A DNA stretch of 64,000 nucleotides, from assembly GCF_028550435.1 (NCBI RefSeq), contig NZ_JAQQKV010000001.1, positions 1,178,001-1,242,000 of the forward strand, written 5' to 3'. The position numbers and the translations under genes are program-made. Each line of letters begins with the position of its first letter. Positions within the stretch are counted from its first letter, which is position 1. The stretch comes from Asticcacaulis machinosus. GTDB lineage: Bacteria > Pseudomonadota > Alphaproteobacteria > Caulobacterales > Caulobacteraceae. The notes beneath the pieces are model-generated. The model was not told the origin of the DNA, ran no database searches, and worked only from the letters and a program-made list of their open reading frames with translations. This document shows positions 35,110 to 44,200 of the stretch, piece after piece.

Positions 35110-37437
35110 TTAAAACCGCTTCTTGACCGTGATGAAGGCCATGCGCGGGGCGGCCGGCAGGATGGTCATAGCCTCACCCGTCAGGTCAGCATTTTTAAAG
35201 CCACCCGAACCGATGGTCGAGATATAGTCTTCGTCCAGCAGGTTGGTGACGTTGACCTGCACATCCAGATCATTGGCAAAGCGATAGCCCGCCGTGAAGT
35301 CGGCCACCTTGGCGCTGTCAACCTTGCCGCCGCGGTTCTCATAGGTGTAGTAGCGCTCACCCGTAAACTTCATGCCGAGCGTACCGAACAGCTTACCATT
35401 GTCATAAGCCACTTCGGCATTGAACATGTGCTTAGGCGTATCGACAACGGTCTTGCCCTTGGTATTGGCCAAAATCGCGCCCGCGGCATTAACGACATTA
35501 TCCTGATACTGGGAGTCGTTATAGCTGTAGGACGAATAGAGCTTCCATTCCGGCGTGATGCGCCACGTTCCGGCCACTTCAACCCCGTTGGTTTCGACAC
35601 CGCCCACGTTCGACAGAACCGTGGCATTACCCACGATCGACGCGCCCTGAGCCACACCCAGAAGGCGGTTGTCAAATTCAACATGATAGAGCGCCACAAC
35701 GCCCTGGAAGGCCGAACCGGCGTTCAGACGCAGGCCACCCTCTAAGGTTTTGGATGTTTCCGGATCGAGCGACGATTTTACGAAGTCGACATTGGCTTGC
35801 GACTGTGAGCTGAACGGGCCGGACGTGGCCGCCGACACATAGGCCGCCATGTTTTCGGTATAGCCGCCGAACAGTTCGATATTGTTGTCAAGCTTATAGA
35901 CCACGCCGACCTGCGGCAGGAAGCTGTCGTCGGACTCGATCTTGCCGTTCATGACATTGCCAGCAATCCTGCGCACCTTGTTGCTGACCTTGACGGCTTT
36001 GAAGCCGAAATTGACCTTAAAGGCCTCGGTGACGGTCCACACGTCCTGCACATAACCGGTATAGGTCTGGGTGGTGAAGGCATACTGCCATTGCGTAAGC
36101 AACGGGTTTGACTGGAAATCGAGCGGATCGCGCGACGGTGCCGACAAGGTTTCGCCATAGAAGCGGCGGGCCTGATTGAAGTCATTGGTTTCAATCCACA
36201 GACCGGCGCTGACCTGATGGGCGCCCAGATCGAACATCACCGAACCGAAGGCACCGGTACGATCGACATCATATTCAGTCGTACGGATCGTAATATTGGC
36301 GGCATTAGCAATCGTTGCCGGTGTGCGCACATAAGGCGTGTACCACAGGCCCTGACCTTCGTTGGTGTGCTTATAGAGGCTGGCCTTGACGCTGATGGTG
36401 TCGGTCAGCGGATAGCTAATGCTCAATGCACCCAGATTATCGTCGCGGATACCCGCACCGGCGTAATAGGCATCGTCGATGCACTTCACGCCGCCCTGAT
36501 ACGGGTTCGCACCATTGCCGGTCCAGCAACCGTTACCATCGAGAATCGGGTTGACCGGCGCGTAGTTGGCCGGGTTCTGATAGGCAGCAGCCACCTGATT
36601 AGCCAGAGCCCAGTTCGGCTGGAAGTTATCCCAGTCGCGACTCAGACGGCTGATCATGTCAAACGACATGTCCTGATAGTCCTGCTCACGGCGCTCAGAG
36701 CGGTTGAAGAAGCCGGTGATTTCACCTTCGCCGATCGGCATGACGGCCTTGGCGCTGAACTGACGCTGCTTTTGCTCGGAGCCGCCCTTCCACTTGTCGG
36801 TCTTCTGATCGGCGACCGACACATAGGCGCGCAGGTTGTTCAGTTGCGCGATTTCACCGGTTTCAAAGCGGCCATAGAGACGGTGCATGGCTTCGGAACC
36901 GACGGTACCGGCGACTTCGCCGCCCATAACACTGGACGGATCGCGTGAGAAAAACTGCAACGTGCCGCCGAGGTTCGAAGTCGAAGCTGTCGACAGTGAA
37001 CCCGCCCCTTGCGTCAGCTCAACACGGGCGACATCTTCGTTGGTGATGGCGCGTGAAATATGCAGGCCGTTGTGGTTGCCATAGGACATGTCGCCCAGCG
37101 GCACGCCGTCCAGCGTAAAGCCCATCTGGTTCTGGTTAAAGCCGCGCACGCCAATGCGGGTCGACCACTCATAGCTGCCGAACGGGTCCGAAGACTGGAA
37201 GGTCACGCCCGGCAGTTTATCAATGGCTTTCAGCGGGCTGGTGCCCGGCGCTTCCAGCGCCAGTTCGCTCGCCTTAACCGCCTGAACCTGACGGCTCTGG
37301 CCCTGACCGTAGACGATAACTTCGGTAATGGCTTCATCAGCGGCCGGTGCGGCCACGGTATCGGCAAAAGCGGACGGTGCGATGGCGGCACTTAAGATGG
37401 CGGCCACGGCCGCGTTGGTAAATAAGGCTGTTTTCAT
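35110..37437 (-). CDS. TonB-dependent receptor 3
   Basis: This 775-residue receptor has a signal peptide (1-25, ending SAFAD) and a TonB box near EVIVYGQ. The plug domain carries KAIDKLPGVTFQS and VRGFNQNQMGFTLDGVPLGDMSYG, and a 22-strand-type barrel ends MAFITVKKRF. It is shorter than the glycan receptor at 13355 and belongs to another subfamily; no accessory genes reveal its ligand (siderophore, vitamin or sugar). ATG 37437 has a GGGG site directly next to a 7-bp hairpin. Confidence 0.9.
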   Translation of the reverse strand: MKTALFTNAAVAAILSAAIAPSAFADTVAAPAADEAITEVIVYGQGQSRQVQAVKASELALEAPGTSPLKAIDKLPGVTFQSSDPFGSYEWSTRIGVRGFNQNQMGFTLDGVPLGDMSYGNHNGLHISRAITNEDVARVELTQGAGSLSTASTSNLGGTLQFFSRDPSSVMGGEVAGTVGSEAMHRLYGRFETGEIAQLNNLRAYVSVADQKTDKWKGGSEQKQRQFSAKAVMPIGEGEITGFFNRSERREQDYQDMSFDMISRLSRDWDNFQPNWALANQVAAAYQNPANYAPVNPILDGNGCWTGNGANPYQGGVKCIDDAYYAGAGIRDDNLGALSISYPLTDTISVKASLYKHTNEGQGLWYTPYVRTPATIANAANITIRTTEYDVDRTGAFGSVMFDLGAHQVSAGLWIETNDFNQARRFYGETLSAPSRDPLDFQSNPLLTQWQYAFTTQTYTGYVQDVWTVTEAFKVNFGFKAVKVSNKVRRIAGNVMNGKIESDDSFLPQVGVVYKLDNNIELFGGYTENMAAYVSAATSGPFSSQSQANVDFVKSSLDPETSKTLEGGLRLNAGSAFQGVVALYHVEFDNRLLGVAQGASIVGNATVLSNVGGVETNGVEVAGTWRITPEWKLYSSYSYNDSQYQDNVVNAAGAILANTKGKTVVDTPKHMFNAEVAYDNGKLFGTLGMKFTGERYYTYENRGGKVDSAKVADFTAGYRFANDLDVQVNVTNLLDEDYISTIGSGGFKNADLTGEAMTILPAAPRMAFITVKKRF

Positions 37438-37742
37438 TGTCGTATCCCCAAAGCCCACATGGCTTTGACGGCGCTCATAGGCTCAGCCGACGACAGATCC
37501 GCGACGGATAAATTACACGCTCACGTCAGTTGTGCGACGGTAAGATTACATGGATTATCAAATTTCTGATTTTACAGAATAATGTCTGTAAAAAATATAC
37601 AGTTACCGGATTATTGCTCACGCGTGATGCTTCAACCCTGTGCCCGTTATGCCACGGCCAGACACCGTGCGCCCAAAGAAAAACCCGGCACAGAGGTGTA
37701 AAACCTGCGTACCGGGCTGATTCTGCAAGGCGTGATAACAGC
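37438..37742. other. Leader of receptor 3 and terminator of EipA gene
   Basis: This 305-bp gap has no gene. On the minus strand, CAAAGCC-atgtg-GGCTTTG (37449-37467) abuts the GGGG ribosome site of the receptor gene and might control its translation. At about 37676-37716 a CCCGG/CCGGG hairpin is followed on the minus strand by TTTTTCTTT, a probable terminator of the EipA gene. The stretch around 37560-37610 is AT-rich. Confidence 0.5.
37676..37716 (-). terminator. Probable terminator of the EipA-family gene
   Basis: Read on the minus strand, an imperfect stem closed by CCCGG/CCGGG is followed by TTTTTCTTT. It lies about 27 bp after the stop codon at 37743. The inner stem is poorly paired, so strength is uncertain. 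Confidence 0.55.
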
Positions 37743-38399
37743 CTAGAACGGCAGGATATTGCGCTTTTTAGAATAGGACAGCCAGCCGACATTGGCCCCC
37801 AGACGGAAGCCGACACCGGCCCGGATCGGGGCCAGCACGATACCTTCGGCGCGCTGATAGTTCACGCCTAAGCCCCCGATGAAATAGGCAGAGCCTTCGA
37901 CGCCCGGAAAGCGGCGAAACACCTGCTCAGGGTTATCGAGGAAGTAGGCCAGCGTAAACACACGCGACGCATTGGCGCCGGTGTCAAAGCCAATAGACGG
38001 CCCTTGCCAGTACACCGTCGTCGGGCGCTGAGCCGATTTCATGTGGACAAGGCCCTTACCATAACGCAGACCGACCCCGATGGCGCCGGAGCCCTCTTCG
38101 CCCGCAATATAGGCAGTCGGACGGTCACCATAGTCACCAAAGATGCGTTCGATCGCGCCGCCTAAGGCCTCAACGGTTACGCCCAAGAAATTGGAACCGG
38201 CATTCAGCACTTCGTCACGCGAATAGGTACTGTCTTCGGACGCAGGATTGTTCTGATAGGTCGGCGAAGATACAGGTTGGGAGGTCGCGGGCGGGGCGGC
38301 ATTGGCCAAACCCGGAACAAGGCCACCGATCAGAGGTACTGCCCCCAGGGCCAGACCTGAGGTGACAAATTGGCGGCGTTCTAACTGACGACGTTCCAT
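37743..38399 (-). CDS. eipA: EipA-family envelope protein (DUF1134)
   Basis: The 218-residue protein matches DUF1134, the family of Brucella EipA, a periplasmic protein needed for envelope integrity and also present in Caulobacter. The N-terminus has a twin-arginine-like signal (RRQFVTSGLALG) and an Ala-rich cleavage region. The core runs from EVLNAGSNFLGVTVEALGGAIERIFGDYG to the C-terminus, with the family's PTAYIAGEEGSGAIGVGLRYGKG and SIGFDTGAN motifs. It appears monocistronic, with a likely terminator at 37676-37716. Confidence 0.87.
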   Translation of the reverse strand: MERRQLERRQFVTSGLALGAVPLIGGLVPGLANAAPPATSQPVSSPTYQNNPASEDSTYSRDEVLNAGSNFLGVTVEALGGAIERIFGDYGDRPTAYIAGEEGSGAIGVGLRYGKGLVHMKSAQRPTTVYWQGPSIGFDTGANASRVFTLAYFLDNPEQVFRRFPGVEGSAYFIGGLGVNYQRAEGIVLAPIRAGVGFRLGANVGWLSYSKKRNILPF

Positions 38400-38556
38400 G
38401 AGGACTGCGGCTCCTGAAAAAGGCGGAATATTGATAACCTGATATTAACTACACAGCTATGACTAAAGTCTTACCTGATTGTTAATACTCAGTTCATCGC
38501 CAGCCTAAAGAGCGGTTGCGGCGTGATTATGGCAGGTTACAGGCCAGCATATCGAA

Positions 38557-39327
38557 CTAACCCGCGCGGGTGCACCAGCTATCCTTGACATCAAGCTTGG
38601 CGCACAACACCTGCGCCTCCGCATCGGTATAGACCGGCCCGACCTTGAGGCGGACCAGAACCTTGCCGCCATTGGTGCGGACATTCTGCATCTGCGGGTT
38701 AAAGCGCGCCATTTCCGGATGGCTGCTGGTTAGCTTATCCCAGGCCGCCTGCGCGCCATGACGGGTCGAAAATGACCCTATCTGGATGGTGCGGCCTTTA
38801 TTGACGGTCTGAGAGGCTGGCTTGACCTCGGATTCAGTCAGGGCCGACGACAGACCACTATCGGCAAAGGTCATGGGCGGGGCTATGACTTTGGTCTCAG
38901 ACGCTTCATCCTGTGACAAGACCACGCCTTTGGGCGGCTGATTGCGATCCAGCTCCAGCGGATCAACCACCTGAACCTTAAGGTTATTATACTGGGTAAA
39001 CAACCCGCCCTGCCCTACCGCCATGTCGCGGGCCGTGTCGACGATGACATTGATCGCCTTGTCGTCACGCGGGCCTGAGATTTCCGCTTGCGCCAGTACA
39101 GGGGCCGTAGCCGGATCGGTTTTCGCAGGCAGAGCCGGTGAGGTCTCATCAACCTGAATGGATTGGATATGGGCCGCCAGACGCTGGAAATCCTGACCGT
39201 CGCGCTTAGGGCCCTCACAGGCGCTCATACCGAGGCTCAAGGTCGCCACACCTGCGACCCACGCCTTATGCACCAGACCTTTACTCAGAGGGGCCAGATC
39301 TTTACTGAGAGGGAGAAGATACGCCAT
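38557..39327 (-). CDS. SPOR-domain lipoprotein
   Basis: The 256-residue protein has a basic N-terminus, a hydrophobic segment and a lipobox-like GMSAC (Cys near 37). A long disordered linker and a C-terminal SPOR domain (about 178-254: RTIQIGSFSTRHGAQAAWDKL, VLVRLKVGPVYTDAEAQVLC) follow. SPOR domains bind denuded glycan strands at division septa. It is likely an outer- or inner-membrane-anchored division or cell-wall protein. Start at 39327 is the only one giving a good signal; a start a few codons later (around residue 18) is possible. Confidence 0.75.
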   Translation of the reverse strand: MAYLLPLSKDLAPLSKGLVHKAWVAGVATLSLGMSACEGPKRDGQDFQRLAAHIQSIQVDETSPALPAKTDPATAPVLAQAEISGPRDDKAINVIVDTARDMAVGQGGLFTQYNNLKVQVVDPLELDRNQPPKGVVLSQDEASETKVIAPPMTFADSGLSSALTESEVKPASQTVNKGRTIQIGSFSTRHGAQAAWDKLTSSHPEMARFNPQMQNVRTNGGKVLVRLKVGPVYTDAEAQVLCAKLDVKDSWCTRAG

Positions 39328-39426
39328 AACGCCACTCTACTTCATAGCCCTTTAAAACGGGGTTAGAAAATGTACTTAACAGAGATGGTTAATACCCACG
39401 CTGCTTTAAAGGTTTAACGTACGCCT

Positions 39427-40302
39427 ATGTCTGCCACCGTCGTTCAAGATCCTGTGTTTCCGCAAAACCCGAAAACTGCCCGCACCATAGCCGATTTGCG
39501 TGCGTTGGTGACGGCCTGGAAGCGCGACGGTTTGCGGGTCGGGTTCGTGCCGACCATGGGCGCGCTGCACGACGGGCATCTGGCGTTGGTCAGACACGCC
39601 CAAAGCTTAAGCGATAAGGTAGTGGTGTCGATCTTTGTCAATCCTATGCAATTTGCCCCGACCGAAGACCTTGACCGCTATCCGCGCCGCGAGGCTGAAG
39701 ACATCGCAAAGCTGGCCGAGGTCGGCTGCGATCTGGTCTATCTGCCGACGCCGGACATCATGTATCCGGCCAATTTCGTGACCCGCGTCCATGTCGATGG
39801 CCCCGCGCAGGGTCTGGAGACCGATTTCCGGCCGCAGTTCTTTGACGGTGTAGCCACGGTCGTCTGCAAACTGTTCAATCAGGTCATGCCCGATGTCGCT
39901 GTCTTTGGCGAAAAGGACTATCAGCAGCTAAAGGTGGTGCAGGCCTTTGTGCGTGATCTTGATCTGCCGGTTGAGGTCGTGGGGTTGCCGACCGTGCGGG
40001 AAATGGATGGACTGGCCCTGTCGTCGCGCAATGCCTATCTTAAGCCCGAAGACCGCGCTCAGGCCATTGCGCTCTATAACGCCCTGCGCCATGTGCGCGC
40101 CGCCATCGTTGACGGCACAGATGTGGCCGTCGCCGTGACTGAGGCCACCGACAACCTGACCGCCGCCGGTTTCAATAAGGTCGATTACATCGCCGTGCGC
40201 CATGCCGACACGCTTGGCGATCCGGTCGATGGCGAGCCTCAGCGCATACTGGCCGCCGCCTGGCTTGGGACGACGCGCCTGATCGATAATATCGGGGTTT
40301 AG
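39427..40302 (+). CDS. panC: Pantothenate synthetase
   Basis: The 291-residue PanC condenses D-pantoate and beta-alanine with ATP to pantothenate in the CoA pathway. The nucleotide-binding PTMGALHDGHLALVRHA (HIGH-like), SIFVNPMQFAP, GEKDYQQL and SSRNAYL motifs are all present and the length is normal. An N-terminal extension of about 20 residues precedes the fold. The cytoplasmic enzyme is encoded alone; panB is not in the window. A structured repeat copy follows directly. Confidence 0.95.
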   Translation: MSATVVQDPVFPQNPKTARTIADLRALVTAWKRDGLRVGFVPTMGALHDGHLALVRHAQSLSDKVVVSIFVNPMQFAPTEDLDRYPRREAEDIAKLAEVGCDLVYLPTPDIMYPANFVTRVHVDGPAQGLETDFRPQFFDGVATVVCKLFNQVMPDVAVFGEKDYQQLKVVQAFVRDLDLPVEVVGLPTVREMDGLALSSRNAYLKPEDRAQAIALYNALRHVRAAIVDGTDVAVAVTEATDNLTAAGFNKVDYIAVRHADTLGDPVDGEPQRILAAAWLGTTRLIDNIGV

Positions 40303-40306
40303 CCCA

Positions 40307-40445
40307 AGAGCTCCCCCTGTTGCAGGGGGAGCTTCAGTTTAAGCACGCTTAAACTGAAGAGGGGGTAATTCCGTGGGGTTTTACCCCACCTTCCGGCCTG
40401 ATACATCAGGCCTCCCTCCTCCCCTGCAACAGGGGAGGTTCTATA
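40307..40445. repeat. Structured intergenic repeat, copy C
   Basis: Hairpin 1 is CTCCCCCTG-ttg-CAGGGGGAG. Hairpin 2 is CTTCAGTTTAAGC/GCTTAAACTGAAG, differing from copy A at paired positions. The second half (ACCCCACCTTCCGGCCTG, then CTCCCTCCTCCCCTG) is nearly the same as copy A. It fills the gap between convergent panC and the FkbM methyltransferase gene. Confidence 0.82.
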
Positions 40446-40449
40446 GGCA

Positions 40450-41622
40450 CTACCCCGCGTACAACACCGTTTCCCAGATCATCGACGAATAGTGGCGCAG
40501 TTCAAATTTGTAATCGAACCGCAGGTCGAGCAGCTTTTGCGCCAATACCGGAATATCATCGGCCTTGTGATAGGCGCTTAAGGCCATTTTCGGTTTATAG
40601 GCCGCAATCGTTCGGGTCATGCCGTCAAGAGCCGGGCCTTCGGCCCCTTCGATGTCGAACTTGACAAAGGTGATCTCACCCAGATTCATATTATCGAGCG
40701 CGTCAACCGGTAAGCGCACTTCGGACGCCTGATTGATGGCACTGCCCATAGCGCCTGTGGTTTCAAACCCGATACTGTCGGCATGGCTCCATAGACCGGC
40801 GGCGTGGATGCTGAGGTCGCGCACATCCGCCGTTTTCGTCCGCAACGTATCAACATTGATAGGATCGAGTTCAAAGGCATGGATATGGCGATACTGCGCC
40901 TTAGTGCACGCGATGAACTGACGCACCGTATCGCCGTCAAAGGCCCCGCCATCGACAAAGATTTCGCGATTATTGGGGGCACACAGAGTGTTGTCGAAAT
41001 AGACGCCTTCGATCGGCCTGCGCACCGGTTCCAGCGCCGCCTCATCCCATGTCAGGCGGTAAATCATCAGTGCATCCAGCACCTTACGGCTTTCGGGATC
41101 GGTCAGGATTTTTCGCCCAAATGCCTGCACCTGCGCCAGCATCTCAGGGGCCCCAAAGGCCCGTAAATCATTGACGCGCGCCCCGCCGTCGAAGTTTTTT
41201 GGGAATGTCGTCATGACCTCAAAATAGAACAGCAGCGGATTGTCCCGCGCGCCCCAAACCTTCTGAAAATGGCGCATGGGGGCTTCAGACCCGCAACACA
41301 ATATGCCAATGGCATCAGGCGACCGCGCCAGAATATCCGCCAGTCCCGCATCACCGATCACCGGTTGGCCGCACAGTTCTCCGCCGCTCAACCCGTTATC
41401 AATGATCGCCACGACCTTAAACTGATCGACGCAGTATTGCACAAAGGCCCGCGCCATCATCGAACCCGCCCCCAGCAGGATCAGTGGCCTGCGGGCATAA
41501 TCCAGATCCACACGCGACCGGCGCAAGTCATCAACAGCTTTGAGATCACGGGCGTTGGTGACATCGAACCCGTCATGGATCAGGTCACGATAGGATGCGG
41601 ATTTCAGGGCGTTAAGCGACAT
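40450..41622 (-). CDS. FkbM-family methyltransferase with N-terminal nucleotide-binding-like domain
   Basis: This 390-residue protein has two parts. Residues 1-150 include LILLGAGSMMARAFVQYC, resembling a Rossmann-like sugar or polymer modification domain. Residues 185-390 are an FkbM methyltransferase (FVDGGAFDGDTVRQF as motif I, IHAFELDP, VKFDIEGAEGPALDGM). FkbM enzymes O-methylate sugars or polyketides. ATG 41622 has a GGAGG site. It may methylate a surface polysaccharide or flagellin glycan (inference). It converges with panC through repeat copy C. Confidence 0.82.
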   Translation of the reverse strand: MSLNALKSASYRDLIHDGFDVTNARDLKAVDDLRRSRVDLDYARRPLILLGAGSMMARAFVQYCVDQFKVVAIIDNGLSGGELCGQPVIGDAGLADILARSPDAIGILCCGSEAPMRHFQKVWGARDNPLLFYFEVMTTFPKNFDGGARVNDLRAFGAPEMLAQVQAFGRKILTDPESRKVLDALMIYRLTWDEAALEPVRRPIEGVYFDNTLCAPNNREIFVDGGAFDGDTVRQFIACTKAQYRHIHAFELDPINVDTLRTKTADVRDLSIHAAGLWSHADSIGFETTGAMGSAINQASEVRLPVDALDNMNLGEITFVKFDIEGAEGPALDGMTRTIAAYKPKMALSAYHKADDIPVLAQKLLDLRFDYKFELRHYSSMIWETVLYAG

Positions 41623-41684
41623 ATCATCGCCTCCATACTCAAGGTAACTAGCCCCCACTACACCGGATTCGCCTTAAGGCTTTC

Positions 41685-42104
41685 CTACCACGCACCCGCT
41701 TCTTTCAGCGCGGCCACCATGTCCGGCGGCAGATCACCCGCGTCACGGGGATCACGAATATCACGCGGCGCATCCTTAAGGTTCAGATAGCGCCAGCCCT
41801 GAAACGGACGGCGCGGCATGGCCTCAGTAAAGATCGGCTTTGACGACACATGGATATGGCACAGAGGCAGCCCCGTTGGACTGTCGGCGGCCTCAAAGCT
41901 TTCGATATCGACAATCTCACGTCGGCACAGGATCACGCCCTTGATCACCCAATAGAGCGATCCACCGTCCAGTAGCTCCGCCGCTCGTTTTGGCGTCTGG
42001 CGGGTATGAACCGGATAGGTCGGCCCGCGATGGGCTTCATAGTCCATAAGTTCTTCGACACTGTCGACCCCGACACACAGCTTGATCAGATGAACCTGGC
42101 CCAT
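41685..42104 (-). CDS. DUF1489-family protein
   Basis: The 139-residue cytoplasmic protein matches DUF1489, conserved in alphaproteobacteria and of unknown function. The opening HLIKLCVGVDSVEELMDYEA and the central SLYWVIKGVILCRREIVDIE are characteristic, as is the ending with RRPFQGWRYL. ATG 42104 has an AGGAG site; the frame is open further upstream but that part has no family similarity. Confidence 0.83.
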   Translation of the reverse strand: MGQVHLIKLCVGVDSVEELMDYEAHRGPTYPVHTRQTPKRAAELLDGGSLYWVIKGVILCRREIVDIESFEAADSPTGLPLCHIHVSSKPIFTEAMPRRPFQGWRYLNLKDAPRDIRDPRDAGDLPPDMVAALKEAGAW

Positions 42105-42225
42105 AAACGCTCCTTTTCGCCTCATATGAGCCTTGCGCGTGTCAGAGGCAACCCACCTATGCTCTGTTAACCAAAACAACTCATAATCCGTGTTTATATG
42201 ATCCGCGTTCAGGATATGAAGTCTG

Positions 42226-44115
42226 ATGAGTAAAAAAAAGACACCCGATGCGGCGCCCAATGCCTTTCCGTCCTTAGAAGACGCTCTGGCTAAACTGTTC
42301 GCGACGACCGCGTTAGAGGCCGCAAGCTGGATCACGCTGACCGGCGGATCGCGCCTGTTTAGCGCGGGCGATGATTCCGATCATCTCTATCTGGTGCGCA
42401 CGGGCCGTTTGGGGGTGTTCCGCCAAAACGAGGACGACGGTGAACTTAACCTGATCGGGGTAATCAAACCGGGTGAGCCGGCCGGTGAGATGTCGCTGCT
42501 TGCGGGCACCGAGCACACCTCCACCGTCATCGCCCTGCGCGACACTGACCTTCTGGCCCTGCCGCGCGATGCCTTTATGGCGGCGGCGGCCAAATCCCCA
42601 GAAGTCATGCTGGCCCTGGCGCAAAAGATGATCCTGCGCGCCCGTGAAGTTCAGGGGCGCGGCCACCAGCAGCTTCACAACCCCAATGTTTTTGCCTTTT
42701 TTGCTGTCTGCGACCGCCCCGCCCGCCCCTATGTCGAAAACCTTGCCGAAGCGGTTCGGGGCATGGGCTATTCGGTCTGTGTGCTCGATTCCCGCTATCA
42801 TGGCTCAACCTCCGAAGAGTTCTCCGACCTTGAGGCTGCCCACGACTATGTGCTCTATGTCGCCGAAAAGCCTGAGGCCAACTGGCGCCTGCTGGCGGCC
42901 CGTCAGGTCGACCACAGCTTCCTGATCGTGCCGGGTTTAAGCCATGTCGACGCGCCCGATCTGTCCGCCGTCGGCGCCGATCTGGGTTTGAGCCTCAGCG
43001 CCGGGTTGCAGCACCCGCCCGACCTGATTATTCAGCACGATCAGGCCACCCGCGCCAAAGGCATCCGCCATACCAAACTGTGGCTGGACGCACTCAAACC
43101 CGCCCGCTGGTTCCATGTCTGCGACAGCTCTCAGGCTGACACCGCCCGCATAGCCCGCCTTGTGACCGGCCATAGCACAGGCCTTGTGCTGTCTGGCGGC
43201 GGGGCACGCGCCTTTGCCCATCTGGGGGCGATCTGGGCCCTGCGCGATGCCCATGTGCCGATTGATTTTGTCGGCGGCTCATCTATGGGGGCGATCCTGG
43301 CCGCCACCGCCGGTCTTGAATGGCCGCAGGAAGAAATGGACCGACGCATTCGGGCGGCCTTTGTGGACTCGTCGCCGCTGGATGATATTTCCTTTCCGTT
43401 CATCGCCCTGACCGCCGGTAAAAAGGTCGATGCCCGCCTTGAGGAGCATTTTGGCGATGTCCTGATCGAAGACATGCCAATCCCGTTCTTCTGCCTGTCA
43501 TCCAACCTGACGTCAGGCACTATCAAGCTGCATAAGACCGGGTCATTGCGCAAAGCCCTGCGGGCCTCGATCTCACTGCCCGGTATTATGCCGCCGGTGA
43601 TCGAGGATGATCAGGTGCTGGTCGACGGGGCCGTCATGCGCTCATTTCCGGCGCGCCTGATGGCCAATACCCACTTGGGCACAGTCATCGGCGTTGATGT
43701 CACCCGCGCCAAGGGCATTGACCCGCGCAACATCAAGGTGCCCAAAAGCCTGCCGACCTGGTTTGGGCGCGGCGACTGGCGCAAAGGCCCGCCGATCGTC
43801 TCGATCATGATGCGCTCGGCCACCATAACGACCGCCGCCGATCTGGCCCAGAGCCGCGCCGCGACCGATTTGCTGATTATTCCTGAACCCGGCGGGGTCG
43901 AAATCCGCGACTGGAAAGCCTATGATCTGGCGGTCGAAAGCGGCTATCAGACCACGGTCGATACTCTGGCCAAGCTGGACGGGCCGGTCACGACCATGCG
44001 CAAGCGCGGCGCCAGTATCCACCCGGACATCCCCGCCTTTACGCCTGACGACGACCACCTGATCCCGCCGTTTGTCCCGCCCAAGATAAAGCCTGTGCCG
44101 AAGAAGCTGTTTTAA
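42226..44115 (+). CDS. Patatin-like phospholipase with cyclic-nucleotide-binding domain
   Basis: The 629-residue protein fuses an N-terminal cNMP-binding domain (about 25-145; GDDSDHLYLVRTGRLGVF, PAGEMSLLAG) to a patatin domain (about 320-520). The patatin signature is complete: oxyanion GGGARAF, nucleophile Ser in GGSSMGA, and Asp in VDGAVMRSF. A conserved linker (150-310) lies between. This architecture resembles neuropathy target esterase-type lysophospholipases. It probably hydrolyses membrane phospholipids under control of a nucleotide or other ligand. There is no signal peptide. Confidence 0.9.
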   Translation: MSKKKTPDAAPNAFPSLEDALAKLFATTALEAASWITLTGGSRLFSAGDDSDHLYLVRTGRLGVFRQNEDDGELNLIGVIKPGEPAGEMSLLAGTEHTSTVIALRDTDLLALPRDAFMAAAAKSPEVMLALAQKMILRAREVQGRGHQQLHNPNVFAFFAVCDRPARPYVENLAEAVRGMGYSVCVLDSRYHGSTSEEFSDLEAAHDYVLYVAEKPEANWRLLAARQVDHSFLIVPGLSHVDAPDLSAVGADLGLSLSAGLQHPPDLIIQHDQATRAKGIRHTKLWLDALKPARWFHVCDSSQADTARIARLVTGHSTGLVLSGGGARAFAHLGAIWALRDAHVPIDFVGGSSMGAILAATAGLEWPQEEMDRRIRAAFVDSSPLDDISFPFIALTAGKKVDARLEEHFGDVLIEDMPIPFFCLSSNLTSGTIKLHKTGSLRKALRASISLPGIMPPVIEDDQVLVDGAVMRSFPARLMANTHLGTVIGVDVTRAKGIDPRNIKVPKSLPTWFGRGDWRKGPPIVSIMMRSATITTAADLAQSRAATDLLIIPEPGGVEIRDWKAYDLAVESGYQTTVDTLAKLDGPVTTMRKRGASIHPDIPAFTPDDDHLIPPFVPPKIKPVPKKLF

Positions 44116-44200
44116 CCCATACCCTCCCTCCTCCCTATCGAGCTAAAGCGAAGATGGGGAGGTGGATTTTTGGCGAAAAGCCAAAAAGACGGAGGGGTAT
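44116..44200. repeat. Second type of palindromic intergenic repeat
   Basis: Between two convergent genes lies an element with inverted ends ATACCCTCC (44120-44128) and GGAGGGGTAT (44191-44200), and an internal hairpin TTTTTGGC-gaaaa-GCCAAAAA. It is shorter than, and different from, copies A-D but of similar style. It likely works as a two-way terminator. Confidence 0.6.

Noticed and set aside
37438-37742. Riboswitch (for example B12 or TPP) upstream of TonB receptor 3
   Set aside because: I could not find the conserved core of any known riboswitch; only a short hairpin near the ribosome site is seen.
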